From: Streptosporangium roseum DSM 43021
GTDB lineage: Bacteria; Actinomycetota; Actinomycetes; Streptosporangiales; Streptosporangiaceae
NCBI RefSeq assembly: GCF_000024865.1
Contig: NC_013595.1
Span: 1,178,001-1,242,000 of the forward strand
Direction of reading: 5' to 3'
DNA length: 64,000 nucleotides
Of this stretch, positions 52,330-60,442 are shown one piece after another. The translations under genes were made by a program, and so were the position numbers. Position 1 is the stretch's first letter; each line of letters opens with the position of its first letter. Below the pieces are notes generated by a model. The model did no database searches. It was not told where the DNA came from and saw only the letters and a program-made list of their open reading frames with translations.

Positions 52330-53359
52330 TGGGCGGCCCGTCGGTGCCGATGCCCCGCCGTACGTCATCGCGGAGATGTCCGGTAACCACGACGGGGATC
52401 TCGCCAGGGCACTGAAGATCGTCGACGCGGTGGCGGAGTCCGGGGCGCACGCGCTCAAACTCCAGACCTACCGCGCGGACACGATCACCATCGATGCGGA
52501 CGGGCCGTCGTTCCGGCTGTCCGAAGGGCACGACCTGTGGGGCGGTGAGCGCCTCTACGACCTCTACGAACGCGCGCACACGCCCTGGGAGTGGCACGAG
52601 CCGATCTTCGAGCGGGCCCGGTCGGCGGGGCTGACCGTCTTCTCCAGCCCGTTCGACCCGACGGCCGTGGACCTGCTGGAGAGCCTGGGAGCGCCCGCCT
52701 ACAAGATCGCGTCGTCGGAGATCGTGGACCTGCCGCTGATCCGCCGTGTCGCGCGGACCGGAAGGCCACTGATCATCTCGACCGGGATGGCGAGCCTGGG
52801 GGAGATGGACGCCGCGGTCCAGGCGGCCAGGGGAGCCGGCTGCGAGCACCTGGTCCTGCTGGGATGCACGGCGGCCTATCCCGCGGCGGTCTCCGACAGC
52901 AACCTGCGCAGGCTTCCCGTGCTGGCGGAGGCGTTCGGGCTGCCGGTCGGGCTGTCGGATCACACCCCGGGCATCGGCGCCGCGGTGGCCGCGGTCGCGC
53001 TCGGCGCGTGCGTGATCGAGAAGCACGTGACCCTCGACAGGGCGGGCGGGGGCGTCGACGCGGCGTTCTCGCTGGAGCCGGACGAGCTGTCGGCGCTCGT
53101 CGTCGAGAGCGGCCGCGCGTGGCAGGCGCTCGGCAGCGCGGCGGTCCGCCCCGTCTCCGCGGAGAGCGAGGGGATGCGCTTCCGCCGGTCCCTGTACGTC
53201 GTGGCCGACGTCCGGGCCGGTGACACGGTGTCGGCGAGCAACGTCCGCTCGATCCGCCCCGCCGGGGGGCTCCCGCCGGACGCGATCACGACGGTCGCCG
53301 GCCGGACCTTTCACCGTGACACCCCGCGGGGCACTCCGCTCACCTGGGATCTGATCTGA
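52319..53359 (+). CDS. pseI: Pseudaminic acid synthase PseI (NeuB family)
   Basis: Condenses the 2,4-diacetamido-trideoxy sugar with phosphoenolpyruvate to form pseudaminic acid. The 346-residue protein has the NeuB TIM barrel (VIAEMSGNHDGDLARAL, HALKLQTY, KIASSEIVDLPLI, GLSDHTPGIGAAVAAVALGACVIEKHVTLDR) and a C-terminal SAF/antifreeze-like domain (RRSLYVVADVRAGDTVSASNVRSIRP). ATG 52319 is preferred over GTG 52313 because CGGAG lies 5 nt upstream. The final codons TWDLI-stop are repeated downstream as part of a 30-bp array. Confidence 0.94.
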   Translation: MIINGRPVGADAPPYVIAEMSGNHDGDLARALKIVDAVAESGAHALKLQTYRADTITIDADGPSFRLSEGHDLWGGERLYDLYERAHTPWEWHEPIFERARSAGLTVFSSPFDPTAVDLLESLGAPAYKIASSEIVDLPLIRRVARTGRPLIISTGMASLGEMDAAVQAARGAGCEHLVLLGCTAAYPAAVSDSNLRRLPVLAEAFGLPVGLSDHTPGIGAAVAAVALGACVIEKHVTLDRAGGGVDAAFSLEPDELSALVVESGRAWQALGSAAVRPVSAESEGMRFRRSLYVVADVRAGDTVSASNVRSIRPAGGLPPDAITTVAGRTFHRDTPRGTPLTWDLI

Positions 53360-53520
53360 CCCACGCATGTCTCCCGGGATCTGATCCGACCCACGCACGT
53401 CACCTGGGATCTGATCTGACCCACGCATGTCTCCCGGGATCTGATCCGACCCACGCATGTCTCCCGGGATCTGATCCGACCCACACATGTCACCTGGGAT
53501 CTGATCCGGCCCATGCACGG
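53341..53520. repeat. Six 30-bp tandem repeats starting in the pseI stop region
   Basis: Six consecutive 30-bp units with starts at 53341, 53371, 53401, 53431, 53461 and 53491. The core GGGATCTGATC(C/T)GACCCAC is shared; two alternating versions differ at the CACCT/CTCCC and T/C positions. Unit 1 encodes the last residues and stop of pseI. There are no unique spacers, so this is not a CRISPR array. Confidence 0.95.
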
Positions 53521-53538
53521 CGCCGATCCGGCGCGTTC

Positions 53539-53580
53539 CGAGGCCCGCGGGCCGGCGAATCCGCCGGCCCGCGGGCCTCG
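53539..53580 (+). terminator. Strong stem-loop after the pseI repeat array
   Basis: A perfect 19-bp GC stem (53539-53557 paired with 53562-53580) with a 4-nt loop. No T-tract follows. It is the likely end of the pseB-to-pseI operon. Confidence 0.85.
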
Positions 53581-53811
53581 GCGCGTCACGGCGACCGCGG
53601 GCGGCCCGTGCCCACGGACAAGCCGCCGGGCTGTCCGAGGCGGTCAAGGCTCGACAAGAGCCGCGTCATTTAAACGCATGGCCCGTGCGTCTATCGGACC
53701 TTCTCCTCATTCTCAATCTCATTGAGATGGAGCGTCTCCGGACCCGCTCCGGATCCTTTCATGGGATCACTTCGGTCATTCCGGATTTCGACGATGTTGG
53801 AGGCTGGCATT
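53581..53811 (+). promoter_or_regulatory. Leader of the GT2-glycerophosphotransferase gene
   Basis: A 231-bp gap with an AT-richer half (53660-53730). It holds a perfect inverted repeat TCTCAAT-CTC-ATTGAGA (53711-53727) and ends with the ribosome site GGAGG (53799-53803) placed 8 nt before a TTG codon. An in-frame ATG at 53794 would put the GGAGG inside the gene. Confidence 0.5.
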
Positions 53812-56800
53812 TTGTCGCCGCTGCTGAGCGTTATCGTCCCTTTCTTTAACGTGGAACCCTATTTCGGGGCCTGCCTGGCGTCGATCGCCAGGCAGACGCT
53901 CCGCGATCTGGAGGTCATCTGCGTGGATGACGGATCGCTCGACGGCAGCGCTGTCATCGCCAAGGAGTTCGCCGGCAAGGACGGCCGCTTCCGGGTGATC
54001 CACCAGGAGAACGCCGGGCTGGGAGCGGCCAGGAACGCCGGCGCGCTCCACGCGACCGGCCGGTACCTGTGCTTCATGGACAGCGACGACGTGCTGCCCG
54101 CCGACGCCTACGGGCTGCTGGTCTCCTCGCTGTCGGAGTCGGACTCCGATTTCGCGTGCGGTAATGTCCTCTATCTCAACTCGACCGAGACCTGGCGGTC
54201 CGGCCTGCACTCCCGGCCTTTCAGGGAGACCGTGCAGCGGACTCACGTGAATACACGTCCCGAACTTCTCCTGGACCGCACGGCATGGAACAAGGTGTTC
54301 CGTCACGATTTCTACCGGGAGCACGGGTTCAGCTTTCCCGGGGGACTCTACGAGGACGCGCCCGTCACCATCCCGGCCCACGTGCTGGCGCGCTCGGTCG
54401 ACGTGCTCAGCGACGTGATCTATTACTGGCGGCAGCGGGAGCCGGGGGATCCGTCGATCACGCAGCGCCGGACCGAGCCCGGCAACCTGGAGGACCGGAT
54501 CGCGTCGATCACGCGGGTCCGGGATTTCCTGGCCGCTCACGCGTCCCCCGCGCTCCGGCGCCAGTTCGACGAGTTCGTCCTCCGCAGCGACCTCACCCTC
54601 TATGTCAACGCGGCGCTGGACGCCGGCGAGGACTACCGCGGGCGCCTGATGGAGAACGCCGGCTCGCTCGTCGAGCGCATGGACCCCGACCTCCTGGCCG
54701 AACTCCCCTGGGAGCAGCGCCTGGTGTTCGAGCTGCTGAAGCGCCGGCAGTCGGACGACGTCATCGAGGTGCTGGCCGACCGGCGGGAGGGCGCCTTCCA
54801 CGGCCTGACGCGCCGGGTGTTCGGCTGGTACGCCGACCACCCGATGATGCACAGGGGTGTGCTGCCACGGAAGGTCTTCCGCGCGGGCGACGGCGACTTC
54901 ACCCTGGTCTGCCGGGTCGACCGGCTCGACTGGGAGGACGGCGACCGCCTCCGCGTGACCGGTCGCGCCCACATCAAGGGCATCGGCCTGCCGGCGGAGG
55001 ACTCGTCGGAGATCACGATGACGCTGCGCAACACCCGGAACCAGCGCGTGGTCGAGCTGCCGGTCCGGCGGCTGCTCCGCCCGGACGTGACCGCCGCCTC
55101 CGGCCGCGACACGACCTGCTACGACTGGTCGGGCTTCGAGGTCGACATCGATCTCGCGGTGCTGGCCGGGGCCGCCCGGAAGGCCCGGTGGCAGCTGGAG
55201 GTCGAGGTCGTCGCGCAGGACGTGCGGCGGTCCGGCCCGCTGACCGCCACCACCGGCAGTGACGTCCGCCGCTTCCCCGGCATCCCGGTCACCCCGCAGG
55301 TCAGCCTGTACGTGGACGTGAACCCCGACGACGAGGTCCTGTTCAAGGTCCAGCGGGTCCACACCGTGGCGGAGCCCCGGCCGGTCGGGGAGGGCATGAT
55401 CGAGGTGTCGGGCTGGACGGCCTCCGACGCCCCGGCCGACGCGGGCGTGACGCTGCTGGCACGGCTGCGCCGGGGCGGCGGGGAGCTGAGCGTCCCCGCC
55501 TCCTGCGCGCCCCTCGGCGGCGGCCGGGTCGGGTTCAGCGCCCGCCTCCCCGCCGCGGAACTGCTCCCGGCCGACCTGCCGGCCGGCGACACGGCCGGCG
55601 ACACGACCGGCCCGCAGATCGACCCCGACCCCAGGTGGGACCTGTTCGTCGTCGTGGGCGACGGCAAGCTCCGCAGGCTGACCGCCGGTCTCGCGGCCGT
55701 CGAGGCGTACGTGACCGTGGGGGACCGTGAGGTCGGTGTGGCCGCGACCAGGCTCGGCCCCCTCGGCGCGGTGGTCCGCCCGGTCCGGCCGACGGTGACC
55801 GGCATCCGGCCGGAGGCGGGCGACAGCCTCCACCTGACGGGACGGCGCACCGGGGCGATGGGCCCGCAGGCCCGGCTCGTCCTGCGGAAGGCGGGCGGCG
55901 GCGAGGTCCATCACGTGCCGCTGGAGCAGGAGGAGGAGCGGTTCTCCTGCGTCATCCCGCTGACCCGGTTCGAGCTGTACGGCGAGCACGTGCCGCTCGC
56001 CGGTGGCCGGTGGGAGGTCCTGGTCGAGTCCGGGGCGGACCTGTCTCCCGTCAGGGCGACCAGGAGCCTGCTCGCCGACCTGCCCGCCGTGCAGACGGCC
56101 GGGATGCAGACGTTCCGGGTGCGGACCCACCGCTCGAACGGCGTCGCCATCGACGTCCAGCCGGCGCTCGGCGCCGACCGGGGGGCACACGCCCAGCGGT
56201 GTCTCATGGAGCGGGACTACCCGGCCTTCGTGAAGGAGCCGCTCCGGGAGCTCGTGGTGTTCGACTCCTGGCGGGGGCGGCGCTACTCCGACGGCCCGCG
56301 TGCGATCTACGAGGAACTGCGGCGCAGGGGCGACGGCCGGGAGTGCGTCTGGATCTCCGCCGACGGCCGGCTGCGGCCCCCCGGAGACGCGCGGGTCGTG
56401 CTGCGCGACAGCCGGGACCACTACGAGGCGCTGGCCCGCGCCGGCCACATCTTCTCCAACGAGAGAGCGCCGGGCTGGTTCACCGGGCGTGAGGGCCAGC
56501 TCTACGTGCAGACGGGACAGGGCACCCCGCTCAAGCGGATCGGCCACGACATCGCCGACGGCCGTTTCGGCAGCGGAGCCGACCATCGGCGGCGGCTCGC
56601 CCAGGAGGTGGCGACCTGGGATCTGCTGATCTCGTCCAGCTCCTTCAGCACCTCGATCCTGCCGGGCGCGTTCCGGTACGGCGGGCCCGTCCTGGAGGCC
56701 GGACGTCCCCGGAACGACCTGCTGCACGGGCCCGGGAGCCGGCAGGAGGTCGAGCGGGTGCGACGGGCCCTGGGGCTCTCCCCGGACAGGCGCGTGGTGC

Positions 56801-57333
56801 TGTACGCGCCGACCTGGCGGGACGACCAGGTCCTTCCGGGAGGCAGGTACCACCTGGACATCCGGCTGGACTTCGACCGGGCGCTCCAGGCGCTCGGCGA
56901 CGGCCACGTCTTCCTCCTGCGGGGCCATCCGCACACGTCCGAGGCGCTGAAGCCCGCCTGCCGTACCCGGGGGGGCGTCGACGTCACCGGGTATCCGGAC
57001 GTCACGGACCTGCTGCTCGTCGCCGACGTCCTCGTCACCGACTACTCGTCGCTCATGTTCGACTACGCCGGCACCGGCCGTCCGATGATCTTCTTTACCT
57101 ACGATCTGGAGCACTACCGCGACCGGGTGCGCGGCTTCTACCTCGATCCGGCCGGGCACGCTCCGGGTCCCCTGCTGATGACCTCCGACGAGGTGATCGA
57201 CGCGCTGGCCGGTCTCGACGGGATCGTGCCGGCCTACGCCTCCGCCTACGGCGCCTTCAGGGAACGTTTCTGCCATCTCGACGACGGGCGGGCCGCCGCC
57301 CGCGTCGTCGACCACGTCTTCGGGAGCCCCTGA
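53812..57333 (+). CDS. GT2 glycosyltransferase fused to CDP-glycerol glycerophosphotransferase
   Basis: A 1173-residue two-enzyme protein. The N-terminal GT2 domain (residues 1-240) has LLSVIVPFFNVEPYF, VICVDDGSLDGSA and MDSDDVL. About 550 residues of beta-rich domains follow. The C-terminal 340 residues match the TagF/TagB glycerophosphotransferase family: VVFDSWRGRRYSDGPRAIYEEL, LYAPTWRDD, LLRGHPH, VTDYSSLMFDYAGTGRPMIFFTYD. The catalytic WHG of the family is replaced: YVQTGQGTPLKRIG near residue 899. Start TTG 53812 is supported by GGAGG at 8 nt and the resemblance to the GT at 50479. It likely builds a polyol-phosphate polymer at the membrane. Confidence 0.88.
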   Translation: MSPLLSVIVPFFNVEPYFGACLASIARQTLRDLEVICVDDGSLDGSAVIAKEFAGKDGRFRVIHQENAGLGAARNAGALHATGRYLCFMDSDDVLPADAYGLLVSSLSESDSDFACGNVLYLNSTETWRSGLHSRPFRETVQRTHVNTRPELLLDRTAWNKVFRHDFYREHGFSFPGGLYEDAPVTIPAHVLARSVDVLSDVIYYWRQREPGDPSITQRRTEPGNLEDRIASITRVRDFLAAHASPALRRQFDEFVLRSDLTLYVNAALDAGEDYRGRLMENAGSLVERMDPDLLAELPWEQRLVFELLKRRQSDDVIEVLADRREGAFHGLTRRVFGWYADHPMMHRGVLPRKVFRAGDGDFTLVCRVDRLDWEDGDRLRVTGRAHIKGIGLPAEDSSEITMTLRNTRNQRVVELPVRRLLRPDVTAASGRDTTCYDWSGFEVDIDLAVLAGAARKARWQLEVEVVAQDVRRSGPLTATTGSDVRRFPGIPVTPQVSLYVDVNPDDEVLFKVQRVHTVAEPRPVGEGMIEVSGWTASDAPADAGVTLLARLRRGGGELSVPASCAPLGGGRVGFSARLPAAELLPADLPAGDTAGDTTGPQIDPDPRWDLFVVVGDGKLRRLTAGLAAVEAYVTVGDREVGVAATRLGPLGAVVRPVRPTVTGIRPEAGDSLHLTGRRTGAMGPQARLVLRKAGGGEVHHVPLEQEEERFSCVIPLTRFELYGEHVPLAGGRWEVLVESGADLSPVRATRSLLADLPAVQTAGMQTFRVRTHRSNGVAIDVQPALGADRGAHAQRCLMERDYPAFVKEPLRELVVFDSWRGRRYSDGPRAIYEELRRRGDGRECVWISADGRLRPPGDARVVLRDSRDHYEALARAGHIFSNERAPGWFTGREGQLYVQTGQGTPLKRIGHDIADGRFGSGADHRRRLAQEVATWDLLISSSSFSTSILPGAFRYGGPVLEAGRPRNDLLHGPGSRQEVERVRRALGLSPDRRVVLYAPTWRDDQVLPGGRYHLDIRLDFDRALQALGDGHVFLLRGHPHTSEALKPACRTRGGVDVTGYPDVTDLLLVADVLVTDYSSLMFDYAGTGRPMIFFTYDLEHYRDRVRGFYLDPAGHAPGPLLMTSDEVIDALAGLDGIVPAYASAYGAFRERFCHLDDGRAAARVVDHVFGSP

Positions 57334-57371
57334 CCGACGCCGCCACGCCTTCGGGAGCCCCTGACTGACGC
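57318..57371. repeat. 23-bp direct repeat spanning the stop codon
   Basis: Copies 57318-57340 and 57349-57371 match at 22 of 23 positions, period 31. The first includes the TGA stop (57331-57333) of the preceding gene; the second repeats the gene tail in the intergenic space. Confidence 0.85.
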
Positions 57372-57443
57372 TGCTGGTCAAGAACCGGTATGGAGATTCT
57401 CTCTTGGCTCCCGAGTGTCAGCCTTCGATCACGCAGGGTGGTC

Positions 57444-58277
57444 ATGCTGGAAGGCATGAGGGCCTATTCGTTGAACGACGTTCACGCGACCCGCAAACGA
57501 AGAGACTCCTGGTGGACGGTTTTCGTGGTCGATCCGGTGGCTTGCAGGCTCACACTGCTCGTCGCCAACCACACAGCCATCACGCCCAACGGGCTCACGC
57601 GTCTGTCGCTGGTTCTCGGCATGGTGTCGGCGGTCTGCTTCGCGTTCGGACAGCTCGTGGCGGGGGCCGCGCTGTTCTACGTGAGCTTCATGGTCGACTG
57701 CATGGACGGGAAGATCGCACGGCTCAAGGAGACCGGGACCGCGTTCGGGCTGTGGCTCGACTACGTGGGCGACCGGATCCGGGTGGTCTGCTGCGCGATC
57801 GGGCTGGCGTTCGGGCAGTACATGGCGACGGGGGACGTCGCCTACATCATGCTCGGCGCCGGGGTCGCCGTCCTCGACCTGTTCCGCTACGTCAACGCGC
57901 CGCAGATGAAGCGCGTCCGCGAGGTGGTCAGGGAGAACAGGCCGGAACCCCCGGTGAGGATCGGGCCGGTGCCGCCCCGGGAGCCCAGGGATCCCCGGAT
58001 GCCCAGGGCGCCCCGGTCGCTCACCCTGCGGCGCAGGCTCGGCCGGTTCCTCATCCGCCACCGGGTGCGGACGCACCTGATCAGCGGTATCGAGTTTCAC
58101 GCGGCGGTGTTCGTGGTCGCCCCGCTGATCGGGGTGGCGGCGCTGCTGCCCGTCTCGATCGTGGCAGGAGCGCTGCTCCTGCTCAACGAGGTCTTTCTGA
58201 TCTACCGAATGTGGCTGTTCACCCGGGCCGCGCCCGCCGCGCCGCGCTCGGAAAACGCGCAGCGTGTACCTGTTTGA
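57444..58277 (+). CDS. CDP-alcohol phosphatidyltransferase family membrane protein
   Basis: A 277-residue membrane enzyme. The family signature DG-x2-AR-x8-G-x3-D-x3-D is complete at residues 88-111 (DGKIAR, then GLWLDYVGD). About six helices are visible, with a Pro/Arg-rich cytoplasmic loop (PPREPRDPRMPRAPRS). ATG 57444 is chosen because AGGG lies 5 nt upstream; ATG 57390 adds 18 atypical residues. The substrate alcohol may be inositol phosphate, glycerol phosphate or a sugar-linked acceptor; its place in the locus suggests wall polymer anchor synthesis. Confidence 0.86.
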   Translation: MLEGMRAYSLNDVHATRKRRDSWWTVFVVDPVACRLTLLVANHTAITPNGLTRLSLVLGMVSAVCFAFGQLVAGAALFYVSFMVDCMDGKIARLKETGTAFGLWLDYVGDRIRVVCCAIGLAFGQYMATGDVAYIMLGAGVAVLDLFRYVNAPQMKRVREVVRENRPEPPVRIGPVPPREPRDPRMPRAPRSLTLRRRLGRFLIRHRVRTHLISGIEFHAAVFVVAPLIGVAALLPVSIVAGALLLLNEVFLIYRMWLFTRAAPAAPRSENAQRVPV

Positions 58278-58302
58278 TCATCTTCTACGGGGGTTCGTTG
58301 TC

Positions 58303-59313
58303 ATGCAGTCCGACCGACCGATCTTTGTGATCGGCTGCCCACGCTCAGGCACCACCATGTTGCAGCTCATGCTGCATTCGCATCCGCGCATCGCGGTGCC
58401 TCCGGAGACACGGTTCCTGGTGCCCGGCTACTACCGCAGGTTCGTCTTCGGTGACCTGCGCGAGCAGGGGAACCGGCGCAGGCTGGGCCGATGGATCGTG
58501 AGCGACAAGGACACCAAGTTCAAGGAGCTCAAGCTCGACGGGGAAGAGCTGATCGAGAACATCGCCGCCGGGCCGCCGACGCTGGGCTCGGCGATGGGCA
58601 TCACCTTCCGCTCCTACGCCGAGCAGCACAGCAAGTCCCGCTGGGGCGACAAGCGGCCGAGCTACTTCCATCACGTGGACCTGCTGCTGCGGCTCTTCCC
58701 GGACGCCCAGTTCGTCCACCTGATCAGGGACGGCCGTGACTGCGTGGCGTCGCTGAAGGAGATGCCCTGGTACACCAAGGACGTCTTCCACGCGGTGACC
58801 AACTGGGCCGAGGCGATCGACTACGGCCGCCGGCACGCCAAGAACCTCCCGGCCGACAGCTACTACGAGATGCGCTACGAGGACCTGACCGCCTACCCGG
58901 AGACCGAGCTCGGCAAGCTGTGCGACTTCCTCGGCGAGGACTACGACCCGGCGATGAGCGAGCCGCAGCACGTGGCCCGGGTGGCGATCCCGGAGCACAA
59001 GGTCTGGCACCAGAACACCCACGGCGACGTGACCACCGCCCGGTCCGGCTCGTGGAAGTCCAGGCTGGAGCCCTGGGAGGTGTCGGTCTGCGAGACCGTC
59101 CTGGCCGAACGGCTGACCGCCAACGGCTACGAGCTGAGCGGCGCCCCCAAGGCGGCCAAGGAGCATGTCGAGGCGTGCGAGAACGCGGCGTCCAAGCGGC
59201 GCTGGGCCCGCCGGCGCAAGGAGTTCCGGGACCGCATCAACCGGTTCCGCGAGCCGAGTCCGGTGGCCGCGCAGCTCACCACCCGGCAGCTGGGCGAGCT
59301 GGCGAAGGTCTGA
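58303..59313 (+). CDS. PAPS-dependent sulfotransferase, copy 1
   Basis: A 336-residue sulfotransferase. The 5'-phosphosulfate loop is GCPRSGTTMLQL near residues 11-22, and HLIRDGRDCVASL near 142-155 is the 3'-phosphate site. A PETRF stretch, WGDKRPSY and RYEDLTAYPE are also typical. ATG 58303 follows GGGGG by 9 nt. The next gene encodes a close paralogue after 2 nt. It could sulfate a sugar or lipid in the polymer. Confidence 0.92.
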   Translation: MQSDRPIFVIGCPRSGTTMLQLMLHSHPRIAVPPETRFLVPGYYRRFVFGDLREQGNRRRLGRWIVSDKDTKFKELKLDGEELIENIAAGPPTLGSAMGITFRSYAEQHSKSRWGDKRPSYFHHVDLLLRLFPDAQFVHLIRDGRDCVASLKEMPWYTKDVFHAVTNWAEAIDYGRRHAKNLPADSYYEMRYEDLTAYPETELGKLCDFLGEDYDPAMSEPQHVARVAIPEHKVWHQNTHGDVTTARSGSWKSRLEPWEVSVCETVLAERLTANGYELSGAPKAAKEHVEACENAASKRRWARRRKEFRDRINRFREPSPVAAQLTTRQLGELAKV

Positions 59314-59315
59314 CC

Positions 59316-60359
59316 ATGCAATCGGATCGACCGATCTTCATCGTAGGCTGTCCCCGCTCGGGGACGACGATGCTGCAGCTCATGACGCACGCCCACCCCC
59401 GCATCGCGATTCCTCCGGAGACCCGGTTCATGGTCGCCGCCTACCAGCGACGGCTGCATTTCGGCGATCTGAACGATCCGGCACACAGGCGCGAGCTGGC
59501 GGAGTGGGTGGTCAACCGCCGCCAGTCGCGCTTCCACGACCTGGGGCTGGACGGCGAGGAGGTCATCGAGCAGATCGTCGCCGGGCCGTCGACGCTCGGC
59601 TCGGCGCTGGGCATCGTGCTCCGCGCCTACGCGGCCCGGCACGGCAAGCCGCGCTGGGGTGACAAGCGACCGTCGTACTTCCAGCACATCGACGTGCTGC
59701 TGCGGCTCTTCCCCGACGCCCAGTTCATCCACCTGATCAGGGACGGCCGTGACTGCGTGGCGTCGCTGAAGGAGATGCCCTGGTACAGCGGGAGCGTCTA
59801 CAGCGCGGTCGCCGCCTGGGCCGAGGCGATCGACTTCGCCCGGCACGGCGCGCCGAAGCTCCCCGAGGGCAGCTACCACGAACTGCGCTACGAGGATCTG
59901 ACGACGGACCCCGAGGCCCATCTGCGCAGGCTGTGCGATTTCCTCGGCGAGGACTTCGACCCGGTCATGTGCGAGCCGAAGCTGGTGGCCGACATCGCCT
60001 GCCCCGCGCACAAGACCTGGCACTCGCGCACGCACGAGGATGTGACCACCGCGCGCTCGGGCTCGTGGAAGAAGCGGCTCGACCCCTGGGAGATCTCGCT
60101 GTGCGAGAGCGTCCTCGGAGACCGGCTGGAGACCTACGGCTACGAGCTCAGCGGCGCGCCGAAGACGGAAACCTCGCGGATGGTCGCCTACGAGCGGACC
60201 GCGGCCAAGCGGAAGCTGGCCCGGTTCAAGCGGGTGGCCTTCGACCGGTTGACACGGCTCCGCGAGCCGAACCCGCTGGGCGCCCGGCTCACCACCGGTC
60301 AGCTCGTGCTGGCCGGGGTGCCCCTGCCGCGCACCGAGCCCGTCAAGGTCAGCGGCTGA
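59316..60359 (+). CDS. PAPS-dependent sulfotransferase, copy 2
   Basis: A 347-residue paralogue of the preceding sulfotransferase. The same motifs occur at the same positions: GCPRSGTTMLQL, PPETRF, WGDKRPSYF, HLIRDGRDCVASLKEMPWY, RYEDLTTDPE. Similarity is high throughout and many codons are identical (for example around 58700-58770 and 59700-59785), so the pair arose by tandem duplication. ATG 59316 follows the previous stop after 2 nt with AAGG at 7 nt. The stop lies in a 21-bp repeat shared with the convergent gene. Confidence 0.92.
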   Translation: MQSDRPIFIVGCPRSGTTMLQLMTHAHPRIAIPPETRFMVAAYQRRLHFGDLNDPAHRRELAEWVVNRRQSRFHDLGLDGEEVIEQIVAGPSTLGSALGIVLRAYAARHGKPRWGDKRPSYFQHIDVLLRLFPDAQFIHLIRDGRDCVASLKEMPWYSGSVYSAVAAWAEAIDFARHGAPKLPEGSYHELRYEDLTTDPEAHLRRLCDFLGEDFDPVMCEPKLVADIACPAHKTWHSRTHEDVTTARSGSWKKRLDPWEISLCESVLGDRLETYGYELSGAPKTETSRMVAYERTAAKRKLARFKRVAFDRLTRLREPNPLGARLTTGQLVLAGVPLPRTEPVKVSG

Positions 60360-60442
60360 CCCGCTCGGGCGCGGACGCCCCGACGGCCGCCCGGCCGGGC
60401 ATGGATTCCCCCCGGACCGGCGGTCAGCGGCTGACCTGCTCG
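60347..60442. repeat. 21-bp direct repeat shared by two convergent gene ends
   Basis: Copies at 60347-60367 and 60422-60442 match at 20 of 21 positions. Each contains the near-palindrome GGTCAGCGGCTGACC. The first covers the stop codon of sulfotransferase 2 (plus strand), the second the stop codon of the glycosyltransferase on the minus strand (60424-60426). Confidence 0.9.

Noticed and set aside
53341..53520. Possible CRISPR array (30-bp repeats)
   Set aside because: Units are directly adjacent with no unique spacers, the first unit is coding sequence of pseI, and no cas genes occur in the window.
53776..57381. 1200-codon minus-strand open frame
   Set aside because: Antisense shadow of the GT2-glycerophosphotransferase gene with no recognisable motif.
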